45,109 nucleotides of DNA from the NCBI GenBank assembly GCA_009780375.1, contig WRAD01000005.1, positions 1 through 45,109 on the forward strand, written 5' to 3'. Under the pieces are notes generated by a model that saw nothing but the letters and a program-made list of their open reading frames with translations, was not told the DNA's origin and searched no databases. Origin of the DNA: Bacillota bacterium. Lineage in GTDB: Bacteria > Bacillota > Clostridia > Christensenellales > UBA1242. Shown piece after piece: positions 30,138-40,027 of the stretch (position 1 is the stretch's first letter; every line of letters begins with the position of its first letter). Both the position numbers and the translations under genes were made by a program.

Positions 30138-30650
30138 TCAAACTGGCAATAAATCTTTCAAACTGACCGCCTCCAATCTATTCGCATCCTTTATATCAAA
30201 ATCCCCCACCTTCGTTCTTATAATCACACTTGCAATCGCCTTCGTTCCCAATTTCTCACCAAGCAACTTTGCAAGACTTCGAATATATGTCCCCGTCTGA
30301 CACTCAACCTCAAAATAATGCGAATTTGCAACATGCACATATTCCTCACCAATTGCCTCCATATCAAAACGACAATTATCAAGTGTCAACATCTCAAAAC
30401 GCTCCACCCTTACCACTTTTTTTGGTGGCAAAAAATCAATCCCCTTTCGTGCAAGATCATACGCACGTTTACCATTAATATGAACCGCCGAAAATTTCGG
30501 CACCTCAATTTCAATCTCACCAACCATTTGTGATAACATCACCTCTATTTGCTCTGTGGTTGGAACTACCTCACTTGTCGCAACTATTTCGCCTTCATTA
30601 TCAAGTGTCGATGTTTCCACACCCCATTGCACAAGCGTCCTGTATACCTT
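30138..30650 (-). pseudogene. truB: truB 3' remnant (lacks N-terminal catalytic region)
   Basis: KVYRTLVQWGVETSTLDNEGEIV...EIEVPKFSAVHINGKRAYDLARKGIDF...ECQTGTYIRSLAKLLGEKLGTKA parallels TruB residues 75-227 at 31801-32484; the GHLGTLDPLA catalytic motif is missing. Confidence 0.85.
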
Positions 30651-30793
30651 TGCGCCGTTGACCCTTTTACCAACCTTTTCTCAAACTCCGCTTTCGGAAA
30701 CCAAATCTTTGTTGGCACTCCTGCAATTATTTTCTCGTCAATTAGAATGTAATCTTCTTCGTTCATGCCAACAATATGCCGCAAAATGTTCAA
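30584..30793 (-). other. short ORF/gene fragment spanning the truB-remnant junction
   Basis: MNEEDYILIDEKIIAGVPTKIWFPKAEFEKRLVKG runs out of frame into the truB remnant; probably a truncated gene fragment. Confidence 0.4.
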
Positions 30794-30816
30794 GAAGTCT
30801 ATTACAAGTTACAAGT

Positions 30817-31797
30817 TCAAATCCCGAGAATTGAAACCCTCCCATGGTTTTCAAGTTGTTCTTCTATCCAGTCGGATAACACGATTGCTGTTTTTTGAAG
30901 TTTAGCTGAGTCGAGTGACTTTAGGCCTTCTTCGTGATACCTTTTGCTGTCAATTAGCATTTGTGAAATCTTTTCTTCTGTCCAGTTGCCATACTTGAAA
31001 AAGCCCTTGCCTTTTAACATATTCTGTTTTGCTTCCTCGTCCATCGGCCAATCTTTTGATGAATCGTAAAAGTTAAACCCTTCGACTATTTGAATGACAC
31101 TTTTCCCAGTTTTGAGCAGTTCTGCGAACTCACGCAAATATTTCACAAATCGACCACCGCTTTGTGCGTCCAAGTATGTAACTCCGTATGGGTCAAAATC
31201 TTCGATAAAATAAGCAAATGGCATCATTCCCTCAAGGTCATCTTCGTAAAGAAATAATGAATCAGCAAGCCTATGTTTGCTCTTAATTGCAATTTTGTAT
31301 TGACCTTTTTGAAACTCATAGTTGAGTGTACTTGTTAGCTCATTCCGTGGGATTAAATATGTGCTTGATTCTTCGGGTGGGTCTGTCGGTATAAGTTCCC
31401 ACTCAAAGCACTGTCCTTTCTCTCTCTTAAAAATCATGTTACCAGTATAGATCCGTTGGTTTTTTCTCCCGAATAACGGTTTTCCAAACATTGCTTCCAT
31501 TTCATCTCGCATCACGATTTTAATACCTTGTGCAAACAAACCTGTGTTCCTAATAAACACAATATCACCGTTAGCAATCTCAGTCAGATTTCTTATAACT
31601 TCATCATCTGTATCAAGATGCCAGTGTGTTTCCTTAGTACTGACAGTGTACTCATGACCTTCGTCGAACACAGTCACATGTAAAAATCCGTGGAACTTAA
31701 TCTCCAATGATTGTTTGTTTTCGGACAAAGTTATTTTGTTGCTAATGTTCTTGTTTTTCTTTAATTTTTCAAAAACTCTTAAAATATTTGTGCTCAT
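30817..31797 (-). CDS. hypothetical protein, 326 aa, no recognised family
   Basis: Intact ORF starting 3 nt after the truB stop (TAAAATATG). Confidence 0.75.
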   Translation of the reverse strand: MSTNILRVFEKLKKNKNISNKITLSENKQSLEIKFHGFLHVTVFDEGHEYTVSTKETHWHLDTDDEVIRNLTEIANGDIVFIRNTGLFAQGIKIVMRDEMEAMFGKPLFGRKNQRIYTGNMIFKREKGQCFEWELIPTDPPEESSTYLIPRNELTSTLNYEFQKGQYKIAIKSKHRLADSLFLYEDDLEGMMPFAYFIEDFDPYGVTYLDAQSGGRFVKYLREFAELLKTGKSVIQIVEGFNFYDSSKDWPMDEEAKQNMLKGKGFFKYGNWTEEKISQMLIDSKRYHEEGLKSLDSAKLQKTAIVLSDWIEEQLENHGRVSILGI

Positions 31798-31800
31798 ATT

Positions 31801-32484
31801 TTATATCATATCACTTATTGTGACATCCTCCAAACTTTTAGCTTCTTCGATTTTGAAATCGCCTACCCTTGTTCTGATAATTTCCAAACAATACGCAACC
31901 GTGCCAAGTTTCTGTGCAATCAACTTTGCTAAACTCCGAATATATGTTCCAGTTTGGCATTCGATTTCGAAAAAGAATTCTTTTTCACTGCGTTGCTCCA
32001 ATAATTCAAACCTATGTATATTGACAAATTTCTTCGGCGGGGTGAAGTCTATCCCCTGCCTTGCGAGGTCATAGGCGCGCTTGCCATTGATGTGCACAGC
32101 CGAAAACTTCGGTACTTCAATTTCAATATCCCCAACCATCTCTGGTATGATTTTTTCTATTTGTTCTCTGGTAGGGATGACATCGCTGGTCGCAATGACT
32201 TGTCCTTCCGAATCAAGGGTATCTGTTTCTTTTGAGAAGTGTAAAAGGGTCTGGTATGTTTTAAAAGGCGAATGAAGTTTATCCGCAAGCTTTGTCGCCT
32301 TCCCACACATTAAAACAAGCACACCCATCGCAAGCGGATCAAGCGTACCCAAATGCCCGACCTTCAATTGCTTTGGCTTGATACCTAGTTCATCCGCCAA
32401 TTTGTTTTTTACTATACTCAACGCCCTAAACGAAGACACACCCCGTGGCTTACACACATTTAAAATCCCATCCATCAACACCAA
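31801..32484 (-). CDS. truB: tRNA pseudouridine(55) synthase TruB
   Basis: MDGILNVCKPRGVSSFRALSIVKN...KVGHLGTLDPLAMGVLVLMCGKATKLADKL...KFSAVHINGKRAYDLARQG...ECQTGTYIRSLA. Confidence 0.94.
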   Translation of the reverse strand: MVLMDGILNVCKPRGVSSFRALSIVKNKLADELGIKPKQLKVGHLGTLDPLAMGVLVLMCGKATKLADKLHSPFKTYQTLLHFSKETDTLDSEGQVIATSDVIPTREQIEKIIPEMVGDIEIEVPKFSAVHINGKRAYDLARQGIDFTPPKKFVNIHRFELLEQRSEKEFFFEIECQTGTYIRSLAKLIAQKLGTVAYCLEIIRTRVGDFKIEEAKSLEDVTISDMI

Positions 32485-32530
32485 TTTATCACAATTACAC
32501 TTGAATTTGTAAAAATTATCGTCAAATTTT

Positions 32531-32594
32531 TTGTACTAGAATCTCGGCTTTAATGCACCTAAAGGTGCCTTTGTTCCAGTCTAGGAATTATCGC
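32531..32594 (-). repeat. dispersed hairpin element copy B
   Basis: Minus strand GCGATAATTCCTAGACTGGAACAAAGGCACCTTTAGGTGCATTAAAGCCGAGATTCTAGTACAA. Confidence 0.8.
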
Positions 32595-32602
32595 TTCAAT
32601 CA

Positions 32603-32650
32603 TTTGTACTAGGATCTCGGCTTTAATGCACCGTTAGGTGCTTTTGTTCT
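32603..32650 (-). repeat. dispersed hairpin element copy C (tandem with B)
   Basis: Minus strand GAACAAAAGCACCTAACGGTGCATTAAAGCCGAGATCCTAGTACAA. Confidence 0.8.
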
Positions 32651-33672
32651 TTCACCATCTCTCTAACCTTTCTAAGTATCCTCTTAATAAGAACCTTATA
32701 CTTTCCATAAGCAACAAGTCCCGCCGCATTCTTATGCCCACCACCTCCAAAATGCTTTGCAATGGCGGCAACGTTGGTATCACCATGACTTCGAAGACTC
32801 ACATTAAAAACATTACGCTCTTTCTCTGTCATAAATATGCTCACACGAACACCTCGCGCATCGGTCGCATATCCTTGCATTTTATGACGCTCGTCCTGAC
32901 TAAACCCATATTTCTTAACAAGTCTATAATTAAGATGTATACTTGCAATAACACCATCATCATGAAACTTAATGCGTCGAAGCACCTTTAAAAAACACGA
33001 AAGCTTATCACTGTCATAAACCTGAAAATTATTATAGTTTATTGCAACACTATTAATACCAACCTTAAGTAAATTTGCCGCCGCCTGATGCGTATATGGC
33101 GACGTATTTGGAAACAAAAACCGTCCTGTATCCGAACTTATCGCGGTATAAAGACTCTCCGCAATTGATTGCGTTATCTCAATCTTATTGGCAACAAGTA
33201 ACTCATACACCATCTCACCAACACTGCCCCTCGTTGGATTAGAAACAAGTGTCGTCGCCTCCATCGTAGGATTAAGATGATGATCAATAACAAGAACCTT
33301 CTTCGCAACGGTACGAAGTCGCGAACATGCCCCAAGCCGTGGCTCGTCCCCTGTATCAACAATAATGAAAAGATCATATTTTTTAATACCAAGCGAATTC
33401 GGACTCTCAGGCGACGCCTCAAAATCAATCGTATTAACGTCAATTATACCAGTATACCCTTTAAGATAATCAAAATTCTGTGGGGCAACACCATCAACAA
33501 AAACATCAACCCGTTTCTTACCCATGCCAAAAAGAATTTCTTGAATTGCAAGTGCAGACCCAACACTATCGCCATCTGGACGAACGTGCATAGTAATTGC
33601 AATCGCCCTTGCTTCACTCATCAACGCAAAAGCATTCTTGAAATTCGTCTTAACATCTTTAATTTCATCCAT
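32623..33672 (-). CDS. nrnA: DHH/DHHA1 phosphoesterase, NrnA-like oligoribonuclease/pAp phosphatase
   Basis: ITMHVRPDGDSVGSALAIQEIL, IVDTGDEPRLG, VIDHHLNPT, SDTGRFLFPNTSPYTHQAAANLL, HFGGGGHKNAAGL. Confidence 0.93.
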   Translation of the reverse strand: MDEIKDVKTNFKNAFALMSEARAIAITMHVRPDGDSVGSALAIQEILFGMGKKRVDVFVDGVAPQNFDYLKGYTGIIDVNTIDFEASPESPNSLGIKKYDLFIIVDTGDEPRLGACSRLRTVAKKVLVIDHHLNPTMEATTLVSNPTRGSVGEMVYELLVANKIEITQSIAESLYTAISSDTGRFLFPNTSPYTHQAAANLLKVGINSVAINYNNFQVYDSDKLSCFLKVLRRIKFHDDGVIASIHLNYRLVKKYGFSQDERHKMQGYATDARGVRVSIFMTEKERNVFNVSLRSHGDTNVAAIAKHFGGGGHKNAAGLVAYGKYKVLIKRILRKVREMVKEQKHLTVH

Positions 33673-33796
33673 TTACAATACATCATTATATCACAATATC
33701 AAAGTATTGCCAAGTTCTTTGCCAAATAATAAACAGCACTTATCAAAAACAAATTTTTGACTCAAGTATTAATATTAAACACAAAAGATTCATTGT

Positions 33797-34141
33797 TTAT
33801 TTACCCGAATTAATCTGTGCAAGCAACTCCTCAACTCGGGTCGCATTCTCACGTCCTCTATCAAGAACAAAACGAATCTGCGGGGTTTGTCTCAACTTCA
33901 CCCTACTCGCCACCTCATTCCGCAAAAAACCACTCGCTTTCTCAAGCTCCGCAAACACTTGATTTTTCTCTGTCTCTTCCCCGCTAATCTCAACTTGAAC
34001 ACGGGCAAGCGAATAATCCGCACTCGTCTCCACATTCAAAATCGTAACCGACGAAAAATCGGTCGCCATCTTATCTCTTAGCGTCACCGACAAAATTCTC
34101 AAAATGTCACTGTTTGTTCTCTGCACCTTAATGTTACTCAT
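33797..34141 (-). CDS. rbfA: ribosome-binding factor A
   Basis: MSNIKVQRTNSDILRILSVTLRDK...TSADYSLARVQVEISG...ELEKASGFLRNEVASRVKLRQTPQIRFVLD; RBS ggaggt. Confidence 0.93.
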   Translation of the reverse strand: MSNIKVQRTNSDILRILSVTLRDKMATDFSSVTILNVETSADYSLARVQVEISGEETEKNQVFAELEKASGFLRNEVASRVKLRQTPQIRFVLDRGRENATRVEELLAQINSGK

Positions 34142-34222
34142 ATTACCTCCCAAATAACAAAGTATACCATACATTATAATAAGAATGTAACAAAAAGCAC
34201 CGACAAAAAATTCAAACAAATA

Positions 34223-34251
34223 TTGACAAATCTATATTAATCAACTATACT
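34223..34251 (+). promoter_or_regulatory. sigma-A promoter for the plus-strand gene at 34290
   Basis: TTGACA (34223-34228), 17-nt spacer, TATACT (34246-34251). Confidence 0.85.
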
Positions 34252-34289
34252 AAAATTGCACTTAATCAAAAACAGAGAGGATGATAGGC

Positions 34290-34676
34290 ATGCGAAGGAC
34301 AAAGTCAAGCATGATCCTACCCAAAAAATTTGAAGACTTGGTAGACTTACCAGAGGAAGAGCAATTGCTGAGGCTATGGAATGAACGCCTAACCAAACTA
34401 GAAGACACTGTCAAACGTTTCTACCATTACGACAGAAGAATGGAGAATGGCTTAAAAGAAATGTCCATCACGGCAAGACAAAAACTGATAGCACAATTAA
34501 AAAGAGAAAAATTTGCTATTACTTCTGCCAAAATGGAACACCTACTTTGCAAGCTCAGCATAGAATCAATGCCTGAAATTCACCGACACCTTGAACGCAG
34601 ACTAAACAAGGTCACAGGAAGATTGGATTCATTCATTAATTCACTTAAAACTGTTGATGTTAATCTCAAAGATTAA
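34290..34676 (+). CDS. hypothetical protein, charged, likely alpha-helical
   Basis: ORF with promoter, RBS (gagagg) and terminator; no recognised motif. Confidence 0.7.
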   Translation: MRRTKSSMILPKKFEDLVDLPEEEQLLRLWNERLTKLEDTVKRFYHYDRRMENGLKEMSITARQKLIAQLKREKFAITSAKMEHLLCKLSIESMPEIHRHLERRLNKVTGRLDSFINSLKTVDVNLKD

Positions 34677-34689
34677 CAAAAAAAGAAAA

Positions 34690-34719
34690 AGCAGCCGTCG
34701 AAACTGACCGCTGTTTTTT
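34690..34719 (+). terminator. intrinsic terminator, possibly bidirectional (also 3' of infB)
   Basis: aaaaaGCAGCcGTCgaaactGACcGCTGTTTTTT; A-rich 5' flank gives U-rich tail on the minus strand. Confidence 0.65.
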
Positions 34720-34723
34720 ATGC

Positions 34724-37486
34724 TCAAAACTCATACTTTCTTCCATTAAACATAATCGGCAATTGCTCTACCCCATAACATTCAAGAATATCCCCAACCT
34801 GCAACTGTGGATTACCTTCAAGTCGTATACCGCACTCATGCCCCTTTGCAACCTCCTTGGCATCATCTTTAACAATCTTAAGGCTGTGAAGTTGATGCTC
34901 CGCTGTTGTATCACCACGCACAAGTTTAATCTTTGTATTACGTATAATCTTACCATCAATAACCATACAACCTGCAATTTGACCCAACTGACTCGATTTA
35001 AATATCGCACGAACCTCTGCCTTACCATGATACTTGTCAATAAACTTCGGCTTGAATCTCTTAACCATCTCATTTGTAATGAAATCGAAAATCTCGTAAA
35101 TAATCTTGAACTCGTGAATTTGAACCTTTTGTTTTTTTGCAAGCTGCTTCGCGGTCGGCGTTGTTTTCGAATGAAAGGCAACAAGTAACGCCCCGGTAAC
35201 ATCCGCCAAAGAAACATCATTATCGTTCACCGCACCAACACCACTGCTTATAACATTTACAAGCACCTCATCACTTGTAATAGTATTAATTGTCTGAATA
35301 ATCGCCTCAACCGAACCTGCAACATCACCCTTAAGAATAACATGAAGCTGCGTCTTCTCTGCATCGGTCATAACATCAAACGCATTTTCCGCAGAAGAGG
35401 TACTCAATTGCTTTGTCTTGCTTACTTTTTCCTTCACCCTACGTTCTGCAACAACTTGCTTTGTCAACTTCTCATCAACAACATATGCCGCATCACCTGC
35501 CCTAGGCACCTCAGAAAACCCAAGCACCTGCACAGGCGTACTCGGTAACGCCTTTCTCAAAGCCTTACCATTTTCATCACTCATTAAACGAACCTTACCA
35601 TATGTTGTTCCGGCAAGCAAAGTATCACCAACTCGAAGCGTACCACTCTGTACAAGAACAGTAACAACCGCCCCACGTTCTTTATCAAGCTTTGCCTCAA
35701 TAATCGTACCCGCCGCCTCTTTATTAAGATTTGCCTTGTAACCACCAATTTCCGCAACAAGTATAATCGTCTCAAGTAACGTATCAAGATTCGTACCATT
35801 CGCCGCACTCACAGGCACCATTTCAACATCGCCACCCCATTCAACAGGAATAACATTTTGCTCGGAAAGTTGCTGTTTCACCCTGTCAACATTCGCTTCT
35901 TTCTTATCCATCTTGTTAATCGCAACAATCATTGGAATTTCTTGTTTCTGAATATGTTTTATTGCCTCAATCGTCTGTGGCATAACACCATCATCGGCTG
36001 CCACAAGCAAAATTGCAATATCGGTAATCTTCGCACCTCTTGCACGCATCTTGTTAAACGCCGCATGCCCTGGTGTATCAATAAAAGTAATCTTCTTACC
36101 TTTCACAGAAACCTGATATGCACCAATATGCTGTGTAATTCCGCCACTCTCGGTTGCGGTAACCTTTGTCTTACGAAGTGCATCAAGAAGTGTTGTCTTT
36201 CCATGATCAACGTGACCCATAACGGTAACAACCGGAGGACGTTGCACAAAATCTTTTTCATCAACCGAATCGGCATGAATATCTGTCATACGCTCTTCAA
36301 ACGATTTATCCGCATGAAGCTCAAGGACAAGTCCAAATTCACCGGCAACAAGTTCCGCCGTAGCAAAATCAATAACATCATTAATACTACACATCTCACC
36401 AAGCACCATAAGCTGCTTTATAATCTCCGCACCTGTCTTGCCAATTTTTTCACTAAGCACTTTAACTGTAATATCATTTGACGTAATCTTGATAATATTT
36501 GATACAGGCTTAACACCGCTCTTTTCGCTATTCTCCTTTGACTTCTTATTCCTAAACATTCGCGTAAGCATTCGCTCTTCAATATCACGCTCTTCAATAA
36601 TACCCCGACGAAGAAGTTGCCGTCTGTCATAACCACCACCAGAACGCTCGCCCTCATGACTCTTGCCCTTTTTACGTGCATCATATGTGTTGGCTTTTTG
36701 TGGAAACTTTTCGGTCGGCTTAATCCCACCAAGTGGCCCCGATGGCCTAGGCGAAAACCCACCCGCACCAGGCGGCCTGTGTCCAAATCCACCACTTCCA
36801 ACTGGTCTTGGTACAAAACCTGGTCTTGGTACAAATGAACCTTGCGGCCTCTCCGGTCTTGCTGTTCTCCCATATGCGGTATGCGATTGCGATGGCGTCC
36901 ATGTTCTTGGTCCGGTACCTTGATTACCTGCTGGCCTTTGTCCAAAATTCGGCCTGCCATCTGGTCTTGCACCATATGGTGGACGCTCGCCTTGCTGTTG
37001 ACTTCGTTGCCCTGGAATATGTGGCCCTCGCCCTTCAAATCTTGATGGTAAACTTCCAACACGACTTGGCTGAAGTTTTATTATACCTGATTCTGATACC
37101 GTCTGTTGTCCAACTTGTGGCAAAGTTGGCGAAACCAAAGGAACAGGTGAAACAGGCTCAACCTTTCTCTCTTGCTCTGCCTTTCTTTTCGCACGAAGTT
37201 CTTCTGCTTTCTTATCTATTATCTCCTCTGCAACCCTACGCTCTTGTTCCCGTTGCTTGATAAGATCTGCATACTGCTCCTGTTTTTGGGCTTGTCTTAT
37301 TGCCTCTTCTCTCGTAGAGGCAATCTCTCTCGTTGCAAAACGTAATTTGGAAAGTGTCTCATCCAATCGACTCCGTGTATCACGACATTGTGATAACAAG
37401 GTGCTTACCTGTGGTAAATTCCCGGTAATCCCTTTAATAGATTCAAGTTTACCTCGCTGATTTCCTGCTTGCTGTTCGACTGACAA
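34724..37486 (-). CDS. infB: translation initiation factor IF-2
   Basis: [23 protein letters not shown]...[44 protein letters not shown]-rich N-terminus. Confidence 0.97.
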   Translation of the reverse strand: MSVEQQAGNQRGKLESIKGITGNLPQVSTLLSQCRDTRSRLDETLSKLRFATREIASTREEAIRQAQKQEQYADLIKQREQERRVAEEIIDKKAEELRAKRKAEQERKVEPVSPVPLVSPTLPQVGQQTVSESGIIKLQPSRVGSLPSRFEGRGPHIPGQRSQQQGERPPYGARPDGRPNFGQRPAGNQGTGPRTWTPSQSHTAYGRTARPERPQGSFVPRPGFVPRPVGSGGFGHRPPGAGGFSPRPSGPLGGIKPTEKFPQKANTYDARKKGKSHEGERSGGGYDRRQLLRRGIIEERDIEERMLTRMFRNKKSKENSEKSGVKPVSNIIKITSNDITVKVLSEKIGKTGAEIIKQLMVLGEMCSINDVIDFATAELVAGEFGLVLELHADKSFEERMTDIHADSVDEKDFVQRPPVVTVMGHVDHGKTTLLDALRKTKVTATESGGITQHIGAYQVSVKGKKITFIDTPGHAAFNKMRARGAKITDIAILLVAADDGVMPQTIEAIKHIQKQEIPMIVAINKMDKKEANVDRVKQQLSEQNVIPVEWGGDVEMVPVSAANGTNLDTLLETIILVAEIGGYKANLNKEAAGTIIEAKLDKERGAVVTVLVQSGTLRVGDTLLAGTTYGKVRLMSDENGKALRKALPSTPVQVLGFSEVPRAGDAAYVVDEKLTKQVVAERRVKEKVSKTKQLSTSSAENAFDVMTDAEKTQLHVILKGDVAGSVEAIIQTINTITSDEVLVNVISSGVGAVNDNDVSLADVTGALLVAFHSKTTPTAKQLAKKQKVQIHEFKIIYEIFDFITNEMVKRFKPKFIDKYHGKAEVRAIFKSSQLGQIAGCMVIDGKIIRNTKIKLVRGDTTAEHQLHSLKIVKDDAKEVAKGHECGIRLEGNPQLQVGDILECYGVEQLPIMFNGRKYEF

Positions 37487-37628
37487 TAGACAACTCCTTA
37501 TTAAAAACCGCCCTTAACGGACACTATCTAATAGTATATAGAAAATTACAAAAAATTGCAAGGAAAAGTTGATATTAAGTTGATATTAAAAAACTATGAA
37601 CATAAGTAAGCAATTATTATCCACTTTA

Positions 37629-39281
37629 TCAAGTACGTTTCATACTCACATCCTTCCTCCTCACAACATAAATTGCAACCGCAACAATAACAAAAACTCC
37701 CGCCACGCCAAAAAAAACATATCCAACAATCACAAGCGGATGAACCGACGCCCTCCCTCCATTCTTGTCACCATTTTCATATCCATCATTACCATTATTC
37801 CCGTTGTTTCCATTGCCATTGCCGTTTGTGTATCCATTCTCACAATCTTCATCATCACAATCATCTTCTTCAACATCAAATGCACTCAATCTTAAATGAA
37901 GTGCCGGCCGCACCACCATTGATGTCGATGTAACACCCTGACTTGCAACCCCACCCCCAGAATCAACAGAATTCACATTAAGTCCACCCGCCGCCGAACG
38001 CAACCATGCCCACGAATGAACAAGTCCGGCTACATCAAAAGACCTATGCTTCGCACCAAGATTCCAATTACCAACCGCCGCTTCTCCTAACCCAATACCC
38101 GATCCAACCTCACCAACCGAAGGCAACCAAATAAAATCATCTGCATCAACCCCAACTTGCCCCAATCCGGCTGGCATAATAATCGAATCTTCAACATCAA
38201 ATCCATCAAGTATCTTTTGAAAATCCTCAACAAGATTCATCTGCACAACCGAACCATCATAAGTATTATTTCCGGCCATACTATTAAATTGCCCACTACG
38301 ATAACCACTCACCGCCCAAAGTGTCAATCTATCACTATCTTCACACACATTTACAATCCTAAAATACATCCTAGACAACCGAAGCACATTTTCATCTACA
38401 CCAACATCCGCAAACAATCTAAACGGAACACCCCTGTCCACGTTCTGTACATGCGAAAAAATAATCGCCGCTTTTCCCTCATCAATTTCACCATCCTCAT
38501 CAAAGAGTGTCCTTGACAATGACTCATACCCAATCGCCGCACTTCCAAGTCCATCAAAACACAAATAAAACGCAGGTCTCACCGAATGAACAACACCTGC
38601 AATAGGAATATTTGTCGTACCACCTGTATTAGTTATAACTCCGGTCTCTGCCCCAGGCCCAGAACGAAGCCACGAAAACGCACTGAACCCATTCGGATTT
38701 CCTGAACGCATCTCTGGTGTCAATCCCCATAAACCACCAGACCTCACCTCATCAAAAGATGCAAGCCACATCCTGTCACTTACCAAAGCCCCCGCCGTTA
38801 CTTTTCCTGCCTGCAAAATATAATTATCAATACCATTAACTTGACTTCTTATAACACCAAAATCTTCAAGAATCCGATTACGCACATACGAACTTGAATA
38901 TGTCACAGAACTTGTATTATGATAAAGACTATCCCTATAAGTATCCCATGCCCACATAACAATCCGCCTGTTCACATCATCAACGAACGCAACCCGAAAA
39001 AATGTTTCACTTAAATCATGTGCAAAGCCCTCCCCAACAGTTGGAAAAATTCTAAAAGGCCTTGCAAAATATCCGTCTTCAATATTATTCAAAATCGTTG
39101 CTGCAATAACACCATTAACCAATCCATCCACACCAAACAAAGACATTGCCACTTCTTCATCCTTCCCATCTTCCGTACTCGCCCGAACACTGTCACCCAC
39201 AACAAGAAAAACCCCACCCATTACAAAGCAAACCATCATCACAACCGCAAATATCATCGGCACGACATTGTACTTCTTCAT
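37629..39281 (-). CDS. surface protein with two DUF6273-like repeats, N/G-rich stalk and C-terminal TM anchor
   Basis: Two related segments ending FSAFSWLRSGPG...VHSVRPAFYLCFDG and SWAWLRSAAGG...VVRPALHLRLSA; NGYTNGNGNGNNGNNGNDGYENGDKNGG; TM near C-terminus. Confidence 0.7.
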   Translation of the reverse strand: MKKYNVVPMIFAVVMMVCFVMGGVFLVVGDSVRASTEDGKDEEVAMSLFGVDGLVNGVIAATILNNIEDGYFARPFRIFPTVGEGFAHDLSETFFRVAFVDDVNRRIVMWAWDTYRDSLYHNTSSVTYSSSYVRNRILEDFGVIRSQVNGIDNYILQAGKVTAGALVSDRMWLASFDEVRSGGLWGLTPEMRSGNPNGFSAFSWLRSGPGAETGVITNTGGTTNIPIAGVVHSVRPAFYLCFDGLGSAAIGYESLSRTLFDEDGEIDEGKAAIIFSHVQNVDRGVPFRLFADVGVDENVLRLSRMYFRIVNVCEDSDRLTLWAVSGYRSGQFNSMAGNNTYDGSVVQMNLVEDFQKILDGFDVEDSIIMPAGLGQVGVDADDFIWLPSVGEVGSGIGLGEAAVGNWNLGAKHRSFDVAGLVHSWAWLRSAAGGLNVNSVDSGGGVASQGVTSTSMVVRPALHLRLSAFDVEEDDCDDEDCENGYTNGNGNGNNGNNGNDGYENGDKNGGRASVHPLVIVGYVFFGVAGVFVIVAVAIYVVRRKDVSMKRT

Positions 39282-39375
39282 TAACTCTATTCTACCTTAA
39301 TTAATCATTTTCACATAACAAATTCATTACCCCAAAAAAATCTTTATCCTTATCCTTAAAATCTTTATCCTTATC

Positions 39376-39530
39376 CTTTTATGTAGGGGCGGCAACCTGC
39401 CGCCCGTTTAATTATTTCTTCCGCCGCCCATAATTTCTTACGCCGTCCGTTTAATAATTCCCTCTGCCGCCCGTTTAATAATTCCCTCCGCCGTCCCTAA
39501 TTTTACTACCACTCGTAATCCCCTCCATTT
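39376..39530. repeat. REP-like palindrome and degenerate tandem GCCGCCCGTTTAATAATT units, left of RAYT
   Basis: GTAGGGGCGGCAACCTGCCGCCCG at 39383-39406, then several TTCCCTCTGCCGCCCGTTTAATAA units. Confidence 0.85.
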
Positions 39531-40002
39531 AACAATTTCTAATATAAAGTTCATCTTGTTCCCATGTTTCGATATTTTTACTGATATATTTTATAATGTT
39601 ATTATATTTGTTTTCATCTTGAATAACAGTATCATGAAATGATTTTTGCCACGGAGAAAATGTTGCTTCAATTGAAACTGCCCTCTTGAATTGGTTTATA
39701 ATCTGCGAAACATTTGGATTCGAACATTCTGCATCCGTATAAACCAAACTTAAAATCATATGAACATGGTTCGGCATTACCACATAACAACCGACAAACA
39801 CATTCTCATACACAATTTCAATTTGTGAAATCTTTCTTTCAACAATCTCACCAATTTCTGACAACTTCATCTTCCCAGATTTAATTTCACCAAACAACTC
39901 AAACTTTTTCTGTGCACAAATTGTAATAAAAAACGATCCAAATTTATAATCAAATCCTTTTATACGATTTGGCTTCCTCCTTCTCATTTCTCTATATATC
40001 AT
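39529..40002 (-). mobile_element. REP-associated tyrosine transposase (RAYT, Y1_Tnp/IS200-like)
   Basis: GSFFITICAQKKFELFGEI...VVMPNHVHMILSL (HUH) ...FKRAVS...WQKSFHDTVIQDENKYNNIIKYISKNIETW. Confidence 0.9.
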
Positions 40003-40027
40003 CCTTCACACCCATCTTCATATATCT

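Noticed and set aside
34164-34219. N-terminal extension of the rbfA ORF (start at 34219)
   Set aside because: The extension is hydrophobic and lies over promoter-like sequence; ATG at 34141 has a good RBS and matches the RbfA N-terminus.
36418-37062. ORFs overlapping infB in other frames (36418-37062 minus, 36808-37260 plus, 35858-36481 plus)
   Set aside because: Fully inside the infB frame with low-complexity R/P/G codons; shadow ORFs.
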